From assembly GCA_947168815.1 (NCBI GenBank), contig CAMVNG010000010.1, positions 1 to 41,492 on the forward strand: a DNA stretch of 41,492 bases, in the 5' to 3' direction. Under the pieces are notes generated by a model. That model saw only the letters and a program-made list of their open reading frames with translations, searched no databases and was not told where the DNA came from. Shown in pieces: positions 31,141 through 39,922 of the stretch (within the stretch, counting starts at the first letter, position 1; the number at the start of each line of letters is the position of its first letter). This DNA is from an uncultured bacterium (lineage in GTDB: Bacteria > Patescibacteriota > Gracilibacteria > Absconditabacterales > Absconditicoccaceae). The position numbers were made by a program, and so were the translations under genes.

Positions 31141-31172
31141 AGATGGGGCTAAAAAAAGAGCCTCATCTTTTT
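31141..31172 (+). terminator. Intrinsic terminator before the recombinase gene
   Basis: AGATGGGGCT (31141-31150) pairs with AGCCTCATCT (31159-31168), one G-U pair, 8-nt loop, then T. Confidence 0.9.
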
Positions 31173-31204
31173 GAACTACCAAAAAAAATCAGAAAAAATC
31201 ACTT

Positions 31205-32074
31205 ATGTCTGATGCTGCAGATATGTATATTGATTATCTTATAAACACAAAAAATTCTAGCCCAAAGACTATAGAAAATTATCAATTTTGGATATGAAAA
31301 GCCATTGAATATTTTAATGATCCATATATTGAAGATATCAAACTCATTGATATCCTTCAATATAGGAAAGATCTAGCAAAACGTGAGTTAAGTAAAAAGA
31401 CAATTAATTATTATATCATAGCCTTGAGATCTTTTTTTAAATTTCTTCTTAAGCATGATATTGATTGTATTAGTCCTGAAAAAATAGAGATTGCAAAAAT
31501 ACCTCGTACTCCTGTAAATTTTCTTACTGAGGATGAGATTTCTGTCCTTTTAACGATGCCTCAGAGACACACCAATGACCCCTTGTTAAGAGCAAGAGAT
31601 GAAGTAATCCTCCACATTTTATATGGATCTGGATTAAGAGTTTCTGAACTTATATGATTAAAAAGAGATCAATATATAATTTGAGAAAAGCAATTCTCTA
31701 TTGTTGGTAAATGATGAAAACTAAGATCTGTATTTTTTAGAAAAGAAGCATTAGAAAAACTCAATAAATATCTTGTTTGGAGAGAAGATGATTATGACCC
31801 ACTCATAATAAGTTTATCTAAAAATTCTTATGGCCATTCACTTTCAAGAAATACCATTGAAGCTATTGTAAAAAAATATGCTAATTTAGCTGGTATTGAG
31901 AAAAAAGTTACACCTCACACCTTAAGACATACCTATGCTACAATGCTCTTAAAGAACTGAGCTGATATTAGATCCGTTCAAGCATTATTAGGACATTCAT
32001 CTATCGTAACTACGCAAATTTATACTCACGTAGATGATAAATTCTTAAAACATGTTCATGACCTTCTTGATTAA
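31205..32074 (+). CDS. Tyrosine recombinase, Xer family
   Basis: The 289-aa product has an N-terminal SAM-like core-binding domain (about 1-90, with [12 protein letters not shown]) and a complete catalytic domain: GSGLRVSEL with the first Arg (about residue 148), a GKGGKLRSVFF beta-hairpin with the Lys (two UGA glycines), [11 protein letters not shown] with the His and second Arg (about 238-248), [16 protein letters not shown] with the second His and the nucleophile Tyr (about 272). The size and full active site fit XerC/XerD-type chromosome-dimer resolution. No mobile-element ends, att sites or partner genes are nearby, so a housekeeping role is more likely than an integrase. Its stop codon overlaps that of the convergent flavoprotein gene. 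Confidence 0.92.
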
Positions 32075-33141
32075 GAAAAAGCTTTTGCGCACTGATATGC
32101 TGAAGTTCGACATCGTTGTAAGTTAAATCCTCATGTTTCTCAAGTTATATTTATTGCTTCTCCTATGACATAACATCATGGGATTTTTTTTAATTCAAAA
32201 TTTTTTGTTAATTCTGAAAAGTAAATTCATCATGCCATGACTTTTGCTGTTTCTCGATCTTTAAGAGATTGCGGATTTAATGTCATAGTATAGTTTTTTA
32301 AATTTTTAGGTGCTTTAAGATACCCCAACAATCTTTTTGTAATCTCTGTTCAATCAATAATAATTTTAATTTTTAAATCCTTCAAATTATGAATATATCT
32401 GTTCAAGAATAATGTAAGGTTAAAAATTACTGGTCAAGAAATTCACCAATGCGTAAATAATACCACTCATTTTTTTTCATAAAGATTCTTATTATCTTTC
32501 CCCTTAAGAACCACGGTTGCCACAACAGAACTTCAAGACAAAGAAGAAAGATTTTCTTTAGTTTCTATTCAACAAAGTCCTGGTGAACCTTCCTGTGTTT
32601 GTATTCAATACTGATTTGCAAAATGAAAGACAAAATCCGATCCACCAATTTTTGGAAATGTTTTTCATCAACAAGCAATAACTAGATTTTTTGTTTCTAT
32701 TTGTTCGTTTTGAAGCTGTATAGAAAAATTTTCTCATTCTTTTTTTATTGATTGAACTTTTTCACCTAACAAAAATTTATGTCAAAGCTCTTCATTCCTT
32801 TTCAAAAAGAACTCATGCAACTGCTTTGATTTATTAGATGCAAGTAATAATCTTCCATTATCTTCTTCTTTTACATCTATTCCATTTTTTTGAAGTAGAT
32901 TAATCATTTCTTGAGTTCAGAAATTCTTAAATAAGGTTTCTAATCTCTCAACATCATCCCCATAATAATGTTCTTTCGAAACATTTTGATTACTAAAATT
33001 ACACCTCCCTTTTCATGAAAGTAGTAGTTTATTCCCTGTTGTCTCATTTTGCTCAATAAACAATACATCCTTTTTTTCAGGAATTAATGTTCATAGGAAC
33101 AATCAAGATGCTCAAGCTCAAATAATAACAATATCCTTCAT
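32071..33141 (-). CDS. BaiN/RdsA-family FAD-dependent oxidoreductase
   Basis: The 356-aa product belongs to the HI0933/BaiN-like flavoprotein family. The N-terminal dinucleotide motif IVIIGAGASGLFLGT (3-17) has three UGA glycines. The conserved [13 protein letters not shown] follows (family: GKGRCNxTN), then [16 protein letters not shown] and SPGLCGIETKE. The C-terminus shows GGIYFSEL and [15 protein letters not shown], matching the TGGYNLQxAxxSG end. At 356 aa it is shorter than the usual 390-420. Substrate unknown for most members. The start is 13 bp after the PAP2 gene stop on the same strand, so the two are probably co-transcribed. Confidence 0.9.
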
Positions 33142-33153
33142 TGAAAGTATTGA

Positions 33154-33810
33154 CTATAAGCTAAAAAATACTTGTTCCACTGCATGAATAATAGCATCTC
33201 AAAAATAGAAAAAAAGAAGATATGAAAAAATAAAGCATCATATTCAAAGCAACGATCAAACAATAACATCACTAACTCGATGCACCTTAATATACCATCT
33301 ACTTCGAGCTATTATTATTCATCCTACAATTGCAAGGAGGAATACCCGTTCATAATAACGGATTTCTAACATCCAAGTCAAGGCTAATGCAAGTGACAAA
33401 AAGAAAACGAATCAGGCTCAGGTATGTCAACTCGGAAAACTATAATCTTTAAAATGTATTTTAGCATCTTTTGGCCTTTGTCTTTGGGTTATTCTTTTCA
33501 AAGATCGAAAAGCTATTGAAACCATGATAATACTCGAAATTCCTATTCCTAAGATTCTATACTCTTCGTTCCATAAAAGGATTATAGCCATAATTATATA
33601 AAAGATGCTAACACTCATTGGCGTAATTGCATAATTAAGGAAATATGCAAGATGCATAAGTACTTTTTTTTCTTTACCTTTAAATACAAGTTTTTCATCC
33701 CACTCATTTATCAATTTAGGAAAAACAATCATAATAACTGTCATAACAAGAACAACAACAGCTAAAATGATACTAATATAAGCTAACTGTCTAGGAGTAA
33801 GAGATAACAT
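33154..33810 (-). CDS. PAP2-superfamily membrane phosphatase, 218 aa
   Basis: The 218-aa integral membrane protein has about five hydrophobic segments. The three-part PAP2 signature is complete: KRITQRQRP (KxxxxxxRP), FPSGHTGAG (PSGH, glycine UGA) and SRWYIKVHRVSD (SRxxxxxHxxxD). Such enzymes dephosphorylate lipid phosphates, for example undecaprenyl pyrophosphate (BacA/PgpB role) or phosphatidate, at the outer face of the membrane. Which substrate applies cannot be read from sequence. A perfect TATAAT on the minus strand lies only five bases before the ATG, so the mRNA could be leaderless, but I see no good -35. Confidence 0.9.
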
Positions 33811-34151
33811 ATTTTATTATAGCCCAAGATAATTACTTTTTTATTAGTTTTCTCCCCAGTATTTTCAAGTATTAAAAATGATAAAATTAATTTTATAACG
33901 AAGAAAAAAATTTCAATTTCAAAATATCCTATTCTAATTAATTTTATCCCCTCTATTCCATATTTTTGTTAATAAAATGATAAAAAGCAAGTATCATCAA
34001 AATAGTAGTTTGTATGCCGTCATTCATACATCAAACAGCATATTAAAACACATTTTTTACTAAAAATTTGTTTAAATTGTTAAAAAATTGCTAACTACCT
34101 GTTATCGCCCCCAAAAAAATAATATATTTTTTCCCTTGATTTTATTCTTAA

Positions 34152-34167
34152 ATACAATATCTTGTGG
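34152..34167 (+). promoter_or_regulatory. NrdR box 1
   Basis: ATACAATATCTTGTGG resembles the palindromic NrdR consensus (ACACWATATNTWGTGT type). It pairs with box 2, 32 bp (three helical turns) downstream, the usual tandem arrangement for repression of ribonucleotide reductase genes by NrdR. Confidence 0.65.
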
Positions 34168-34183
34168 CTAAATAAAATTTAAG

Positions 34184-34199
34184 ACACAAAATATTGTGT
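34184..34199 (+). promoter_or_regulatory. NrdR box 2
   Basis: ACACAAAATATTGTGT is a near-perfect palindrome and closely matches the NrdR consensus. It lies 87 bp before the nrdD start. NrdR itself is not encoded in this window. Confidence 0.75.
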
Positions 34200-34286
34200 T
34201 TAAAAACAAAAAAATAAAAAAATGGTGTCTAATTATTCAATTCCGGCAAAAGCAGGATTTTTTTATAACTTTGTTCCTCTATTACC

Positions 34287-36425
34287 ATGACAATTAAAAA
34301 GGTAATCAAAAGAAATGGATCTGAAGTCCCTTATGACTCAGAAAAAATTCGTATTGCTATTCAAAAAGCAAACAATGAGGTTCCTGAAAAAGAACAAGCT
34401 AGTGATTTTGTTATTTCTGAGATTATCAGATCTCTTGAACTTTCAAAAAAAGGAATTGTACCTATCGAAGAGATTCAAGACTTCATAGAGAAACAACTTA
34501 TAGAAATGCATAAGCCTGAATTGGCTAAAAAATATATTATCTATCGTTTTCAGAGAGCGTTAGTAAGAAAAGCAAATACTACAGATGATTCTATTCTTAC
34601 TCTTATTGCTAATAACAATAAAGAAGTAGGACAAGAAAACTCAAATAAAGATTCTGCAATTGCTTCTACACAAAGAGATTTGATTGCCTGAGAAGTTTCA
34701 AAAGACATCACTCGTAGAATGCTACTTCCTGAAGATATTAGAAAAGCACATGATGAAGGAGTAATTCACTTTCATGATATGGATTATTTTGTACAACCTA
34801 TTTTCAACTGTTGTCTTGTAAATATCAAAGATATGTTTGAGAATGGAACAGTTATGAATGGAAAATTAGTAGAAACTCCTAAGAGTTTTCAAGTAGCTTG
34901 TACTGTTTTAACTCAAATTATCGCCTCTGTTGCTTCATCTCAATATGGAGGACAATCAGTAAACATTAAGCACCTTTGAAAATATCTTCATAATACAAAA
35001 GAGAAATATAGAAGAAAATATAAGGAACAATTTGGTAATGAATTTACAGAAGAACAAATCGAAAAACTCGTAAAATCTAGAGTTCAAGATGAATTATCTT
35101 CTGGAATTCAAACTATTCAATACCAGATTAATACTCTTATGACAACAAATGGACAATCTCCTTTTGTAACACTCTTCTTGGAACTTGATGAAAAAGATCC
35201 ATATATTGAAGAAACAGCTGAAATTATTGAAGAACTCTTTAAACAAAGGATTCAATGAATTAAAAATGAAGTAGGAGTTTATGTAACACCTGCCTTTCCT
35301 AAATTAGTATATGTTTTGGACGAACATAACTGCTTAAAGTGATGAAAATATGACTATTTAACAAAATTAGCTGCTAAATGTTCAGCCAAGAGAATGTATC
35401 CAGATTACATTTCTGCTAAGAAGATGAGAGAAATTGAATGTGGAAATGTATTTGCTCCTATGGGTTGTCGTTCTTTCCTTTCTCCTTGGAAAGATGAAAA
35501 TGGAAATTATAAGTTTGAAGGAAGATTTAATCAAGGTGTTGTAACTATTAATATTCCTCAAGTTGCTATCTTAGCTGATCATGATGAGAAAAAATTCTTT
35601 GAAATTCTTGATGATAGATTGAAGATTTGTTTCAAGGCGTTAATGTGTAGACATGAGAGATTAAAGGGAACACCTTCAGATATCTCTCCTATCCATTGGC
35701 AATATGGAGCTATTGCAAGATTAAAGAAATGAGAAACTATTGATAAATATCTTTATGGTTGATATTCAACAATTTCTCTTTGATATATTGGATTATATGA
35801 AGCATCTGTTTTGATTACTTGAGGTCCACACACTACTCCTGAAGGAGAAAGATTTGCATTAAAAGTTATCCAGACTCTCAAAGATGCTACATTAAAATGG
35901 AGAGAAGAAACAAATATTGGATTTGCATTATATTGAACACCTGCTGAATCTCTTTGTTATCGTTTTGCTAAAATTGATAGAAAAAGATTTGGTGAAATTA
36001 AAGATGTAACTGATAAAGGATATTATACTAATTCTTATCACGTTGATGTTAGAGAACATATTGATGCAATTGCTAAATTAGCCTTTGAATCTCAATTTCA
36101 AAAGATTTCTTCTTGATGAGCTATTTCTTATGTAGAAATGCCTAATATGCAGAAAAATCTTCCTGCTATTGAGTCATTAATTAAATTCATGTATGACAAT
36201 ATTATGTATGCAGAATTTAATACAAAATCTGACTACTGTCATGTATGTGGATATGATGGAGAAATTATAGTTAATGAAAATAGTGAATGGGAATGTCCTC
36301 AATGTCATAATAAAGATCAGAGAAAAATGAATGTAACTCGTAGAACTTGTGGTTATTTAGGAGAGAACTTCTGGAACTTAGGAAAAACGAAAGAAATTTC
36401 AAAAAGAGTTTTACATGTATCATAA
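34287..36425 (+). CDS. nrdD: Anaerobic (class III) ribonucleoside-triphosphate reductase
   Basis: The 712-aa glycyl-radical enzyme reduces ribonucleotides to deoxyribonucleotides without oxygen. Residues 3-95 form an ATP cone (KVIKRNGSEVPYDSEKIRIA). VIHFHDMDYFVQPIFNCCLV, SSQYGGQSVNIKHLG and MGCRSFLSPWKDENG match the catalytic core with its Cys. The zinc site is CHVCGYDGEI with ECPQC (about 651-673). The radical Gly lies in RRTCGYLGENFWN (Gly about 692) and is encoded by GGA; UGA is used at several other glycines. It is regulated by NrdR, judging from the two boxes, and followed 17 bp later by its activase gene. Confidence 0.97.
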
Positions 36426-36442
36426 TAAACTTAGAATAGGTT

Positions 36443-37039
36443 ATGTATTATTGAACAGTTAAAAAAATGGATACTGCTAACGGACCCTGACTCAGGGTCT
36501 CTCTTTTTGTAAGCGGATGTCCTCATTGATGTGTTTGATGTTTTAATGCTGTTGCTTGGGATTTTAAATATTGATCAGTATTCACTAAAGACGTTGCTGA
36601 TGATATCATCAATGAATTAAAAAAAGATCATATTACATGAATAACTTTACTTTGAGGTGAGCCTTTAGCACCTGAAAACCAAGAAGAAGTACGGAAGCTT
36701 TTAAAAAGAATAAAAGAGGAATGTCCTCAAAAAAGTATTTGGTGCTTTTCTTGATATACTTTTGAATTTATTAGAGATTATATGTTTCCTGCTCTTCCTT
36801 ATACAAAAGACATTCTTTCTTCTTTAGATGTCTTAGTTGATGGAAGATTTGAACAAGATTTGTTAGATCTTAAACTAAAATTTAGATGATCTAGGAATCA
36901 AAGAGTTTTGGACATACCTAAAACATTAAAACAATGAGAAATTATTCGAAGCACTGCTGTTGACGATAAAAATTTGTATATTCATAGAGATTCTCCGGAG
37001 ATTGAAAAATTCTGACACTTGTTTAAAAAAGAGGAGTAA
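36443..37039 (+). CDS. nrdG: Anaerobic ribonucleotide reductase activase
   Basis: The 198-aa radical-SAM protein installs the glycyl radical on NrdD. CPHGCVGCFN (about 28-37) is the CxxxCxxC iron-sulfur motif with both glycines UGA. GITLLGGEPLAP binds SAM, and SIWCFSGYTFE and DVLVDGRFE follow as in NrdG. The start is the ATG giving MYYGTVKKMDTANGPGLRV, typical of the family. With the standard code no frame longer than about 50 aa would be seen, so this gene is easy to miss. It forms an operon with nrdD. Its last codons lie within a palindrome that serves as terminator for the convergent pilin gene. Confidence 0.95.
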
Positions 37040-37050
37040 TATTACTCCTC
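37025..37050 (-). terminator. Terminator of the pilin-like gene inside the end of nrdG
   Basis: GAGGAGTAAT-ATTACTCCTC (37031-37050) is a perfect 20-bp palindrome containing both convergent stop codons (nrdG 37037-37039, pilin 37042-37044). On the minus strand it is followed by six T, so it should stop the pilin transcript. The plus side has only a short T-poor tail. Confidence 0.75.
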
Positions 37051-37806
37051 AAAATTAGTTATTAATGAACATATTTGAATTCTTCATTGTTTAGGCCTTG
37101 TGTACACAACAACTGAGCAGAAACGGAGTTCTTTTGCTATATCTGGAGTTCAACATTTTTCAGATCCCCCTACTATTGTAGCCGCTCAATTGGCACAAGA
37201 GATTTTTGTAATATTGTTCTTGTCTTTTCTATATAGTCCATCTACAGCAATATACCTATAAAACTCTCAACCCAATGGATCATTTCATGGCACATTATTT
37301 GCATCTGCACTATTATACCAACTTCATCAAGTCATATTTAGCTTATATGTCGCTGTTGTCGTCGCAGCTATACTATTAGTAAATTCATCGAGATCCAATG
37401 TTAGTTTCTTTTCTGCACCCATTGATCAACCATTACTATCATGATTAACTAAAGAATAATAATAATTACTACCCTGTGACGCTGTTGCTATAGCCCATCT
37501 TCATGGTGTAATCCAAGCCTGTCATGAACAAGATGAATCTTGTCAAGCTGCATGAGCAAACGGATTTGCATTTAACCAACAAGCATCTTTTTGTTCATAT
37601 CGTCTTCTCCAATTAGTATTTCTAATATTATAAACAATTTCTACTCCCTCTTTTGCCAAATTTAAGGCCATAACTTTCTGCCTTGTTTCAGTTAAATAAT
37701 TTGTTGTAGAAATTATTCCCCCAATAATACCAACAAAGGTAATTGAAACAATAAGAACAACAACCATAACTTCAACCAGCGTGAATCCTTTTTTCTTAAG
37801 TATCAT
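37042..37806 (-). CDS. Type IV pilin-like (prepilin) protein, 254 aa
   Basis: The N-terminus is a textbook prepilin: a short basic leader, the cleavage/methylation motif KKKGFTLVEV (Gly7-Phe8, Glu at +5), and a hydrophobic helix (VMVVVLIVSITFVGIIGGII). A helix LNLAKEGVEIVYNIRN follows, as in GspI/PilV-like minor pilins. The remaining 180 residues are Gly/Asn/Trp/Tyr-rich with several UGA glycines and at least six Cys, perhaps disulfide-bonded. No pilus ATPase, platform protein or prepilin peptidase is nearby. It is probably a subunit or minor tip pilin of a type IV pilus that lets the cell attach to others (inference). Confidence 0.87.
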
Positions 37807-37918
37807 ATACTTGTATTTTAAATTAAAATTGAAATTGATTTTATAAACTATATGATAGTATAGGTGTAGTTATCTTATGGAAAGATGCAATATATTTTAT
37901 TCATTTTTGGCTTTTAAG

Positions 37919-38488
37919 ATGCAAATAGATGTTGCGGTATTGTTTTGAATAGTAATTGTTGTCTTGCTTCTTTCTTTTTTAAAAGCCGAAAAATTAGTGA
38001 AAATTACTTTTTGAAGCTACGTATTATTAGCATTTTGTATTGCTTTGTGAACAGCTCTTCTTCAACGGGCAGCACAATTGCAATGAATTTGAAGCCAAAC
38101 CTTCTTAGGTATGTCTTATGCCTCAATTTGAGAATTTCTTGTCAATGCACAGCCTACAATAATGCTTGTCCTTTATGCTTGAGGTTTATGGTTTTTTGCA
38201 GTTAACTCTCATCTTTCTATACAATTTTCTTGAGAAGTATTTGAAAAGAAAATTCAAACGTTATTACGATGTGTTTTATGCTTATGAAGTATTCTTACTT
38301 CCGTATACTTCTCATTGTGATATTTTAAATGAGATATTTATGAATGGTTGTTTAATAATTCTCAGGTTGCAATATACACTTCATTAATTCCTGTTATTTC
38401 ACTTATTGTCGCACTAGTTACCCTTTTAGCGTCATCTCATTTAAACTTCAAAATTGCGCTTAAAAAGACAGATTCTCCAAATTATTAA
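37919..38488 (+). CDS. Hypothetical four-helix integral membrane protein, 189 aa
   Basis: Reads as 189 aa with about a dozen UGA glycines. Hydrophobic segments lie at about 5-21, 30-46, 78-95 and 118-135, with another near 150-172, so it has four or five membrane spans. Short loops and a lysine-containing C-terminus suggest no large soluble domain. I recognise no family. The gap from the divergent pilin gene is 112 bp. No terminator is evident between it and the tRNA-Arg gene, but a separate tRNA promoter lies right after the stop codon. The start is the first ATG before the first helix. Confidence 0.7.
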
Positions 38489-38491
38489 AAT

Positions 38492-38519
38492 TTGAAATCA
38501 TAAAAAAAATCCTTATATA
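38492..38519 (+). promoter_or_regulatory. Promoter of tRNA-Arg
   Basis: TTGAAA (38492-38497), a 16-bp spacer and TATATA (38514-38519), 12 bp before the tRNA 5' end. Confidence 0.5.
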
Positions 38520-38531
38520 CACGTCTATTAT

Positions 38532-38602
38532 AAGAAAGTAGTGTAGTGGTAGCACACCAGTCTCCGAAGCTGGTAGTGGAGGTTCGATTCCTCTCTTTCT
38601 TG
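38532..38602 (+). tRNA. tRNA-Arg(CCG)
   Basis: A 71-nt cloverleaf: acceptor AAGAAAG/CTTTCTT, D arm GTG...CAC, anticodon stem CCAGT/GCTGG with loop CTCCGAA (anticodon CCG, reads CGG), T arm with TTCGATT, discriminator G, no CCA encoded. CGG is rare in the genes here. The A1-U72 end is unusual for Arg, but all stems pair. A T run follows directly and may end transcription. Confidence 0.85.
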
Positions 38603-38621
38603 TTTTTTAAGTCAAAATCAT

Positions 38622-38649
38622 TTGATTTTTACTTGCTAATAGTTATAAG
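38622..38649 (+). promoter_or_regulatory. Promoter of the CAU tRNA
   Basis: TTGATT (38622-38627), a 16-bp spacer and TATAAG (38644-38649), 40 bp before the tRNA. It contains the first copy of a 17-bp motif repeated before rpmG. Confidence 0.45.
38633..38649 (+). repeat. 17-bp direct repeat, copy 1
   Basis: TTGCTAATAGTTATAAG; 15 of 17 bases are identical to copy 2 at 38809-38825. It overlaps the -10 region of the tRNA promoter. Confidence 0.6.
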
Positions 38650-38689
38650 TCAAAGCAGTCGTAGAAAGTAACGATTCTCGTTATATTAT

Positions 38690-38763
38690 GGCACTATAGC
38701 TCAGCAGGTTAGAGCGCGCCTCTCATAAGGGCGAGGTCGGTGGTTCGAGTCTACCTAGTGCCA
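38690..38763 (+). tRNA. tRNA with anticodon CAU (Met elongator or Ile2)
   Basis: A 74-nt cloverleaf: acceptor GGCACTA/TAGTGCC, anticodon stem CGCCT/GGGCG with loop CTCATAA, T arm TTCGAGT, discriminator A, no CCA encoded. G1-C72 pairing and the absence of three G-C pairs exclude the initiator. CAU may be elongator Met or, with lysidine, Ile for AUA; sequence alone does not settle it. rpmG starts 62 bp later, so they may be co-transcribed. Confidence 0.9.
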
Positions 38764-38808
38764 ATACTCTTTGATCATCTCAAAAGTCATTCATATATTT
38801 TATTTTAT

Positions 38809-38825
38809 TTGCCAATAGTTGTAAG
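38809..38825 (+). repeat. 17-bp direct repeat, copy 2, abutting the rpmG start
   Basis: TTGCCAATAGTTGTAAG ends directly before the rpmG ATG. Compared with copy 1 only two bases differ. It may be a promoter -10 region for a leaderless rpmG message, or a translation signal. Confidence 0.55.
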
Positions 38826-39002
38826 ATGGCCTCAAAAAAGAAAGGTGGAGTTATCAAGGTTGCAATGGTATGTAGTGATTGTAAAGCTACAAATTATTTT
38901 ACAAGTATTAACAAGGCTATAACTCCTAAATTAGCAGAACAAAAGTACTGCAAACATTGTAGAAAACATACAGAACATACTTCTAAGGAAAAGTTAAAGT
39001 AG
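38826..39002 (+). CDS. rpmG: 50S ribosomal protein bL33
   Basis: The 58-aa product matches L33: basic start MASKKKGGVIKVAM, then VCSDCKATNYFT and KYCKHCRKHTEHTSKEKLK, i.e. the zinc-ribbon form with two CxxC pairs. It binds 23S rRNA near the E site. Both glycines are GGN and no UGA occurs. It lies between the CAU tRNA gene and rpsP (34 bp on) and probably shares a transcript with rpsP. The ATG directly follows a 17-bp repeated motif, with no Shine-Dalgarno. Confidence 0.95.
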   Translation: MASKKKGGVIKVAMVCSDCKATNYFTSINKAITPKLAEQKYCKHCRKHTEHTSKEKLK

Positions 39003-39036
39003 TTGGTTATTTTTAGTTTTATTATTCATTTCTAAT

Positions 39037-39336
39037 ATGTTAACAATTAGATTATCAAGACATGGAAGATCTAAGAGACCTTTTTATAGAATTGTCTTAA
39101 CTGAACATACAAAACCTGCAAAATTTGGATATAAAGAAGTTCTTGGTTCTTATGATCCATTGCATCACAAATTAGAAGCTAATGTTGAAGCTATTAAAGC
39201 TTGGGTTGCTAAAGGTTCTCAAATGTCAGAAAGAGTAGCAAAGCTTCTCTATAAAGAAACAAACGATGCTCTTTTCCAAAAATTCTTTGTTATGAGAGAA
39301 AGAAAAAGTTTACCTAAGAATGCTGATAAAGAGTAA
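39037..39336 (+). CDS. rpsP: 30S ribosomal protein bS16
   Basis: The 99-aa product has the S16 opening MLTIRLSRHGRSKRPFYRIV, then YKEVLGSYDPL and the helix VEAIKAWVAKGSQMSERVAKLL. It binds the 5' domain of 16S rRNA. The last 20 residues form a basic extension. All glycines are GGA or GGT with no UGA. It follows rpmG by 34 bp and ends at a terminator that begins two bases after its stop codon. The usual rpsP neighbours (rimM, trmD, rplS) are absent. Confidence 0.96.
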   Translation: MLTIRLSRHGRSKRPFYRIVLTEHTKPAKFGYKEVLGSYDPLHHKLEANVEAIKAWVAKGSQMSERVAKLLYKETNDALFQKFFVMRERKSLPKNADKE

Positions 39337-39337
39337 G

Positions 39338-39358
39338 AAATCCTTTTAAAGGATTTTT
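39338..39358 (+). terminator. Intrinsic terminator after rpsP
   Basis: AAATCCTT (39338-39345) pairs with AAGGATTT (39349-39356) over a 3-nt loop, then T. Confidence 0.85.
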
Positions 39359-39391
39359 TCTTTATCCTTTTTTACTTACTCCGGAGTATAA

Positions 39392-39805
39392 ATGCCAAGA
39401 TTACCAACAGCAGCTACTTGATTCGAAGAAATAGTTCTTTATGTATTATGAGCGATTGTTCTTATCATTTGTTGATGATGTATTTATGCGTTTCTAAGAG
39501 CTATATTTCTTTTCATCTTTTCTAACGGAAAGAATGAAAAAATCCAAGCTGCTCGAAGTAGTATAAGATATATGATTCTTTGAATGTTTTTTACTATAAT
39601 GTTTTTATTTGCTGCACCATCTCTTCTAAAGTTTACGCATGTAAAATGAGCTGAGAATTATACAGCAAAAGCAATCTTCACTTATATGTGAAAGATTCTT
39701 AGTCATATTTGAGGTCTAGGTAATATCATCAAGGAATCACAAGATGCTAATAAGATGGATGGTCAATTATACTATAACTTTGATGATAGCGACGCTTCAT
39801 TATAG
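39392..39805 (+). CDS. Small two-helix membrane protein, 137 aa
   Basis: Reads as 137 aa with ten UGA glycines. Helices lie at about 13-40 (VLYVLGAIVLIICGGCIYAF) and 62-82 (MILGMFFTIMFLFAAPSLL), with a short basic loop between (NGKNEKIQAARSSIR) and an acidic C-terminal tail. The layout resembles the VirB2/TrbC pilin-like membrane proteins often found in Patescibacteria, in which a first helix and a second Gly-rich helix flank a positive loop, but the similarity is too weak for a firm call. A GGAG eight bases before the ATG is one of the few Shine-Dalgarno-like sites in this window. It has its own terminator. Confidence 0.7.
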
Positions 39806-39830
39806 AAATATATAGTTGTTTTATTTGAAA

Positions 39831-39858
39831 AAGTCTGATTTCATGGTCAGATTTTTTT
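39831..39858 (+). terminator. Intrinsic terminator
   Basis: AGTCTGA (39832-39838) pairs with TCAGATT (39847-39853; one G-U pair) over an 8-nt loop, with A before and T after. Confidence 0.8.
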
Positions 39859-39922
39859 ATTTGATTCTGAAAAAAGAAATCTTATAGTGAAAGTATACTT
39901 CTTTATCCTTATTGATATCCTC

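Larger units (their letters stand above)
33811..34286 (+). other. 476-bp intergenic region before nrdD
   Basis: Very AT-rich region between the divergent PAP2 and nrdD genes. The right third holds two NrdR boxes and a possible 27-codon frame (34222-34305) that runs into nrdD in another frame. The left two thirds show no gene, RNA or clear repeat; the segment ACTACCTGTTATCGCCCCC (near 34093) stands out by its G+C content, but I cannot assign it. Confidence 0.7.

Noticed and set aside
31205-32074. Phage or transposon integrase
   Set aside because: The size and full active site fit Xer, no attachment repeats, phage genes or inverted terminal repeats lie nearby, and the flanks are housekeeping genes.
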